A DNA stretch of 12,015 nt from an uncultured Pseudomonadota bacterium. GTDB lineage: Bacteria; Pseudomonadota; Gammaproteobacteria; Burkholderiales; Methylophilaceae. The stretch's first letter is position 1. Each line of letters opens with the position of its first letter. A program made the translations under genes and the position numbers. The stretch lies in the NCBI GenBank assembly GCA_903854305.1, contig CAINWC010000190.1, forward strand, positions 1 to 12,015, in the 5' to 3' direction. Below the pieces are notes generated by a model. That model was given only the letters and a program-made list of their open reading frames with translations, was not told the origin of the DNA and did no database searches. Of this stretch, positions 9,983 to 12,015 are shown piece after piece.

Positions 9983-10041
9983 GTAAGGAAGTTATTTGGG
10001 TTACGACTAATAAATACAAGCAGCATCTCACAACTCCTTAC
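9983..10041. repeat. bulged inverted repeat in the msrP leader region
   Basis: GTAAGGAAGTT (9983-9993) and AACTCCTTAC (10032-10041) are complementary over 10 bp with one bulged A, separated by 38 nt. The left arm contains a Shine-Dalgarno-like AAGGA and the right arm resembles the 16S anti-Shine-Dalgarno. The right arm ends 15 nt before the msrP ATG. It could be an RNA fold or an operator pair; chance cannot be excluded. Confidence 0.4.
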
Positions 10042-10056
10042 TACTTGAGAACAGCC

Positions 10057-11094
10057 ATGATTATTCGAAAAAAATCTGACATTATCCCTTCGGAAATCAC
10101 ACCTAAAGAGGTGTTTGATAACCGTCGTGACTTTATCCAAAAAGCTGGGTTTGGCTTAATCGCAGGTACTGCAGCACTGATTAGCCATCCATTAAGTGCA
10201 GCTACTTTAAGTGCCGGTGCTGCTGAAGGTGCTGGAAAGCTGGTAGGACGTGCAAATACACCAGTCATCGTTAAGCCGTTTGGACCACATCAAAAAATAG
10301 CTGGCTACACTAAAACCAGTTACGGAGTAGGTGAAAAACTTACTGCTTATGATGATGTGACCAGCTATAACAATTATTACGAATTTGGTACTGATAAAGG
10401 CGAGCCTGCAGTCAATGCCAAGTTGTTTAAACCATACCCTTGGACAGTAAGCATTGTGGGTGAAGTCAAAAAAAATAAAACCATTAGTATTGAAGATATT
10501 TATAAACTAGCACCACTAGAAGAACGTATTTATCGCATGCGCTGTGTTGAAGGCTGGTCTATGGTGATTCCTTGGATAGGTTTGCCGTTATCGCAGTTGA
10601 TCAAATGGGCTGAGCCAAACTCAAACGCCAAGTTTGTGGAGTTCATTTCTCTAGCAGATCCACAACAAATGCCTGGTCAAAATATTCAAGTGCTTGATTG
10701 GCCTTATATAGAGGGTTTGCGCATGGATGAGGCGATGAATCCGTTGACAATTATGGCCGTTGGCTTATACGGAGAGCAATTGCCAAACCAAAATGGTGCA
10801 CCGATGCGATTAGTAACGCCTTGGAAATATGGTTTTAAGGGTGTAAAAGCGATTGTTAAGATTCGCTTCACTGAAAAAATGCCACTCACCAGTTGGATGA
10901 AGGCCGGGCCAAACGAATATGGTTTTTATGCCAATGTAAACCCGCAAGTGGAACATCCTCGCTGGACGCAGTCATCAGAAAAACGCATAGGCGCAGGCTT
11001 ATTCGCTGGGCGCATTAAAACGCAAATGTTTAATGGTTATACAGAGCAAGTAGGGCAGATGTACGCGGGTCTAGATTTGCGTAAAAATTTCTAA
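10057..11094 (+). CDS. msrP: protein-methionine-sulfoxide reductase, catalytic subunit MsrP (YedY)
   Basis: Periplasmic molybdopterin enzyme of the sulfite-oxidase fold that reduces methionine sulfoxide in proteins, taking electrons from MsrQ. I chose the ATG at 10057 (345 aa; E. coli 334 aa) over the in-frame TTG at 10045, because GAGAA at 10047-10051 is well placed as its Shine-Dalgarno and the TTG has none. The twin-arginine signal [12 protein letters not shown] starts at residue 22 with the RR at 23-24. It is followed by a hydrophobic stretch and a probable cleavage near LSAA (about 46-49), so export is by Tat after cofactor loading. The molybdenum ligand is Cys163 in [11 protein letters not shown]. 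The pterin-binding block [17 protein letters not shown] and the C-terminal [10 protein letters not shown] are well conserved. It sits 11 bp before msrQ in the standard two-gene arrangement. No two-component regulator is adjacent. Confidence 0.95.
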   Translation: MIIRKKSDIIPSEITPKEVFDNRRDFIQKAGFGLIAGTAALISHPLSAATLSAGAAEGAGKLVGRANTPVIVKPFGPHQKIAGYTKTSYGVGEKLTAYDDVTSYNNYYEFGTDKGEPAVNAKLFKPYPWTVSIVGEVKKNKTISIEDIYKLAPLEERIYRMRCVEGWSMVIPWIGLPLSQLIKWAEPNSNAKFVEFISLADPQQMPGQNIQVLDWPYIEGLRMDEAMNPLTIMAVGLYGEQLPNQNGAPMRLVTPWKYGFKGVKAIVKIRFTEKMPLTSWMKAGPNEYGFYANVNPQVEHPRWTQSSEKRIGAGLFAGRIKTQMFNGYTEQVGQMYAGLDLRKNF

Positions 11095-11105
11095 GACAGC
11101 CTAAA

Positions 11106-11726
11106 ATGTTACGTTTTTTAACGGCTATCCCAAATAAAAAGCAAATGGTTTGGATTAAATCTTTTGTTTTCCTTCTCTGCTTAATTCCCCTGATACGCCT
11201 GATTTGGCTGGCTTTTCAAGATAATCTATCCGCTAACCCCATAGAGTTCATTGAGCGATCTACTGGCTTTTGGACATTATTCATTCTATTAGCAACACTG
11301 TGTTTAACGCCTATCCGGTTACTTACAGGACGCGTTTGGCAAATTCAATTGCGTAGAATGTTAGGTTTGTTTATGTTTTTTTACGCATGCTTACACATTA
11401 CTTGTTATGTCTGGCTTGATTTTTCATTTGACTGGGCTGATATCACCAAAGATATTGCCAAGCACCCGCGCATACTTGTAGGCTTTGCTGCGTTCATTTT
11501 AACAATACCGCTAGCCATGACTTCAAGCAATGCAATGATGAAGCGACTGCGTCAACGCTGGAAGCAACTGCATCAACTGGTGTACGTTATTGCGATTTTA
11601 GGCGTTGTGCATTTTTGGTGGCTTGTTAAAAAAGATATTCGTGAACCATTGCTTTACGCCTGTATTCTAGCGCTCTTACTGGGCATTAGAATCTACTTTA
11701 AAAGTGTCGCTAAACCAAGTAAATAA
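11106..11726 (+). CDS. msrQ: haem-b membrane subunit MsrQ (YedZ) of the MsrPQ system
   Basis: Inner-membrane b-type cytochrome of the ferric-reductase-like family that passes electrons from the quinone pool or a flavin reductase to periplasmic MsrP. The 206-aa protein (E. coli 211 aa) has about six hydrophobic helices: roughly 17-37, 54-72, 84-103, 122-140, 157-175 and 182-198. The histidines expected to bind haem are His97 (YACLHIT), His156 (KQLHQL) and His169 (GVVHFWW), matching the conserved histidines of E. coli MsrQ. The segment IEFIERSTGFWTL before helix 2 is also a family signature. The ATG at 11106 follows msrP by 11 nt. An internal ATG at residue 14 would give a shorter N-terminus more like E. 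coli, but the upstream start has the expected operon spacing. Only a weak AAGACAG Shine-Dalgarno is seen, so coupling to msrP is likely. Confidence 0.93.
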   Translation: MLRFLTAIPNKKQMVWIKSFVFLLCLIPLIRLIWLAFQDNLSANPIEFIERSTGFWTLFILLATLCLTPIRLLTGRVWQIQLRRMLGLFMFFYACLHITCYVWLDFSFDWADITKDIAKHPRILVGFAAFILTIPLAMTSSNAMMKRLRQRWKQLHQLVYVIAILGVVHFWWLVKKDIREPLLYACILALLLGIRIYFKSVAKPSK

Positions 11727-11830
11727 AGGCTTTGTAGACTATTGGTAAAGTTAGATTAACGTAAATTTTTTTTATTATATTTCAATTTTTGTGTAAGTAT
11801 TTTTTAGTGATTACGACAAATCAATGTATC

Positions 11831-11856
11831 TCAAGATAATCTTCCGATTAACTTGA
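11831..11856. promoter_or_regulatory. dyad / hairpin in the post-msrQ intergenic region
   Basis: TCAAG-A-TAATC at 11831-11841 and GATTA-A-CTTGA at 11846-11856 pair over 10 of 11 positions around a TTCC loop, with one A-A mismatch. No T-tract follows on either strand, so it is a poor intrinsic terminator. It sits just upstream of a TATAAA box at 11860-11865, the position of an operator for the candidate start codon at 11897. Confidence 0.5.
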
Positions 11857-11893
11857 TTCTATAAACCCTAAAAATCTAAATTAAAAAGGGATT

Positions 11894-11907
11894 TAAATGT
11901 ACATTTA
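11894..11907. repeat. 14-bp perfect palindrome containing a candidate ATG
   Basis: TAAATGTACATTTA is perfectly self-complementary. The ATG at 11897 and the Shine-Dalgarno spacing region fall on its left edge. It could be a protein-binding site or chance in AT-rich DNA. Confidence 0.5.
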
Positions 11908-11959
11908 TTCTGTTGCCTGTTGGCGCGCGTTTAAAATTACCCAGGTGTGCGCGTTGTAG
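11897..11959 (+). pseudogene. candidate gene start interrupted by a mobile-element end
   Basis: ATG at 11897 has a strong Shine-Dalgarno, AAAAAGGG (11883-11890), at 6-nt spacing, and a TATAAA (11860-11865) in the right place for a -10 box. The frame reads MYIYSVACWRAF and stops at TAG (11957-11959) after 20 codons. Only the first seven or so codons precede the repeats assigned to the mobile-element end. The product cannot be recognised from so few residues. It may instead be a non-coding coincidence. Confidence 0.3.
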
Positions 11960-12015
11960 AATTACCCAGAGTGAAGGCCGTCTAAAAATGACGAGCCTGT
12001 TGATAAGTGTATCTC
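11911..12015. mobile_element. probable left end of an insertion sequence, IS21-like (partial)
   Basis: Two imperfect direct repeats with a period of about 25 bp share GCGCGTT and AATTACCCAG, and lie just inside a TGTTG-type terminus (TGTTGCC at 11911 or TGTTGGC at 11918). Multiple internal terminal repeats next to a TG end are characteristic of IS21-family elements, where IstA binds. Base composition rises sharply in GC here compared with the AT-rich DNA before it. No transposase residues are visible because the window ends at 12015, so the family is inferred from end structure alone. Confidence 0.4.
11925..11973 (+). repeat. two tandem imperfect direct repeats with core AATTACCCAG
   Basis: Unit 1 begins with GCGCGTTT at 11925 and carries its core at 11935-11944. 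Unit 2 begins with GCGCGTTG at 11949 and carries its core at 11960-11969. The offset is 24 bp at the start and 25 bp at the core, implying one inserted base. After the core the units read GTG and AGTG. Confidence 0.75.

Noticed and set aside
10045..10056. TTG start for msrP at 10045
   Set aside because: No ribosome binding site precedes it, while GAGAA inside this segment is properly spaced for the ATG at 10057.
11750..11773. GTTA/TAAC hairpin followed by eight T residues as msrQ terminator
   Set aside because: The stem is only 4 bp and AT-rich, and the T-run starts 5 nt after it, too weak for a supported intrinsic terminator.
11825..12015. TGTATCTC occurring at 11825-11832 and again at 12008-12015
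   Set aside because: An isolated 8-base match with no symmetric context is within chance expectation over this length.

Overview
The window looks like a chromosomal segment of a betaproteobacterium, most likely in or near the Methylophilaceae (Methylotenera or Methylophilus type). This rests on moderate to low GC, the smc-zipA-ligA order and a ZipA of the betaproteobacterial type. The genus is an inference from gene content and was not confirmed by a search. Nearly all of it is housekeeping DNA with tight, co-directional genes.

Left part (1-927): a minus-strand tRNA-Ala(GGC) has a consensus sigma70 promoter with a GC-rich discriminator and a hairpin just past its 3' end. Next comes minus-strand queF (queuosine biosynthesis), which diverges from smc across a 96-bp AT-rich gap.

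Central part (928-8994): four plus-strand genes are spaced as a likely operon: smc (chromosome condensation), a long zipA-type cell-division gene, ligA (NAD-dependent DNA ligase) and cysQ (PAP phosphatase). The first three link chromosome compaction, septation and DNA joining. cysQ follows ligA after 9 bp. smc starts at TTG without an obvious ribosome binding site. zipA is preceded by a six-codon mini-ORF whose stop abuts the zipA ATG.

Right part (8995-11726): an exported TPR protein of unknown role is followed by msrP and msrQ. These form the periplasmic methionine sulfoxide reductase system: a Tat-exported molybdopterin enzyme and its haem-b membrane partner. The 92-bp gap before msrP holds a bulged inverted repeat, one arm of which resembles the anti-Shine-Dalgarno sequence.

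Right edge (11727-12015): an AT-rich stretch carries a dyad, a TATAAA box, a strong Shine-Dalgarno and an ATG inside a 14-bp palindrome. About 20 bp later it runs into two imperfect direct repeats of about 25 bp. These resemble the multiple terminal repeats of an IS21-type element, so a gene start may have been interrupted by an insertion whose body lies outside the window. I found no clearly new multi-gene system. The right edge and the msrP leader are the places most worth checking.
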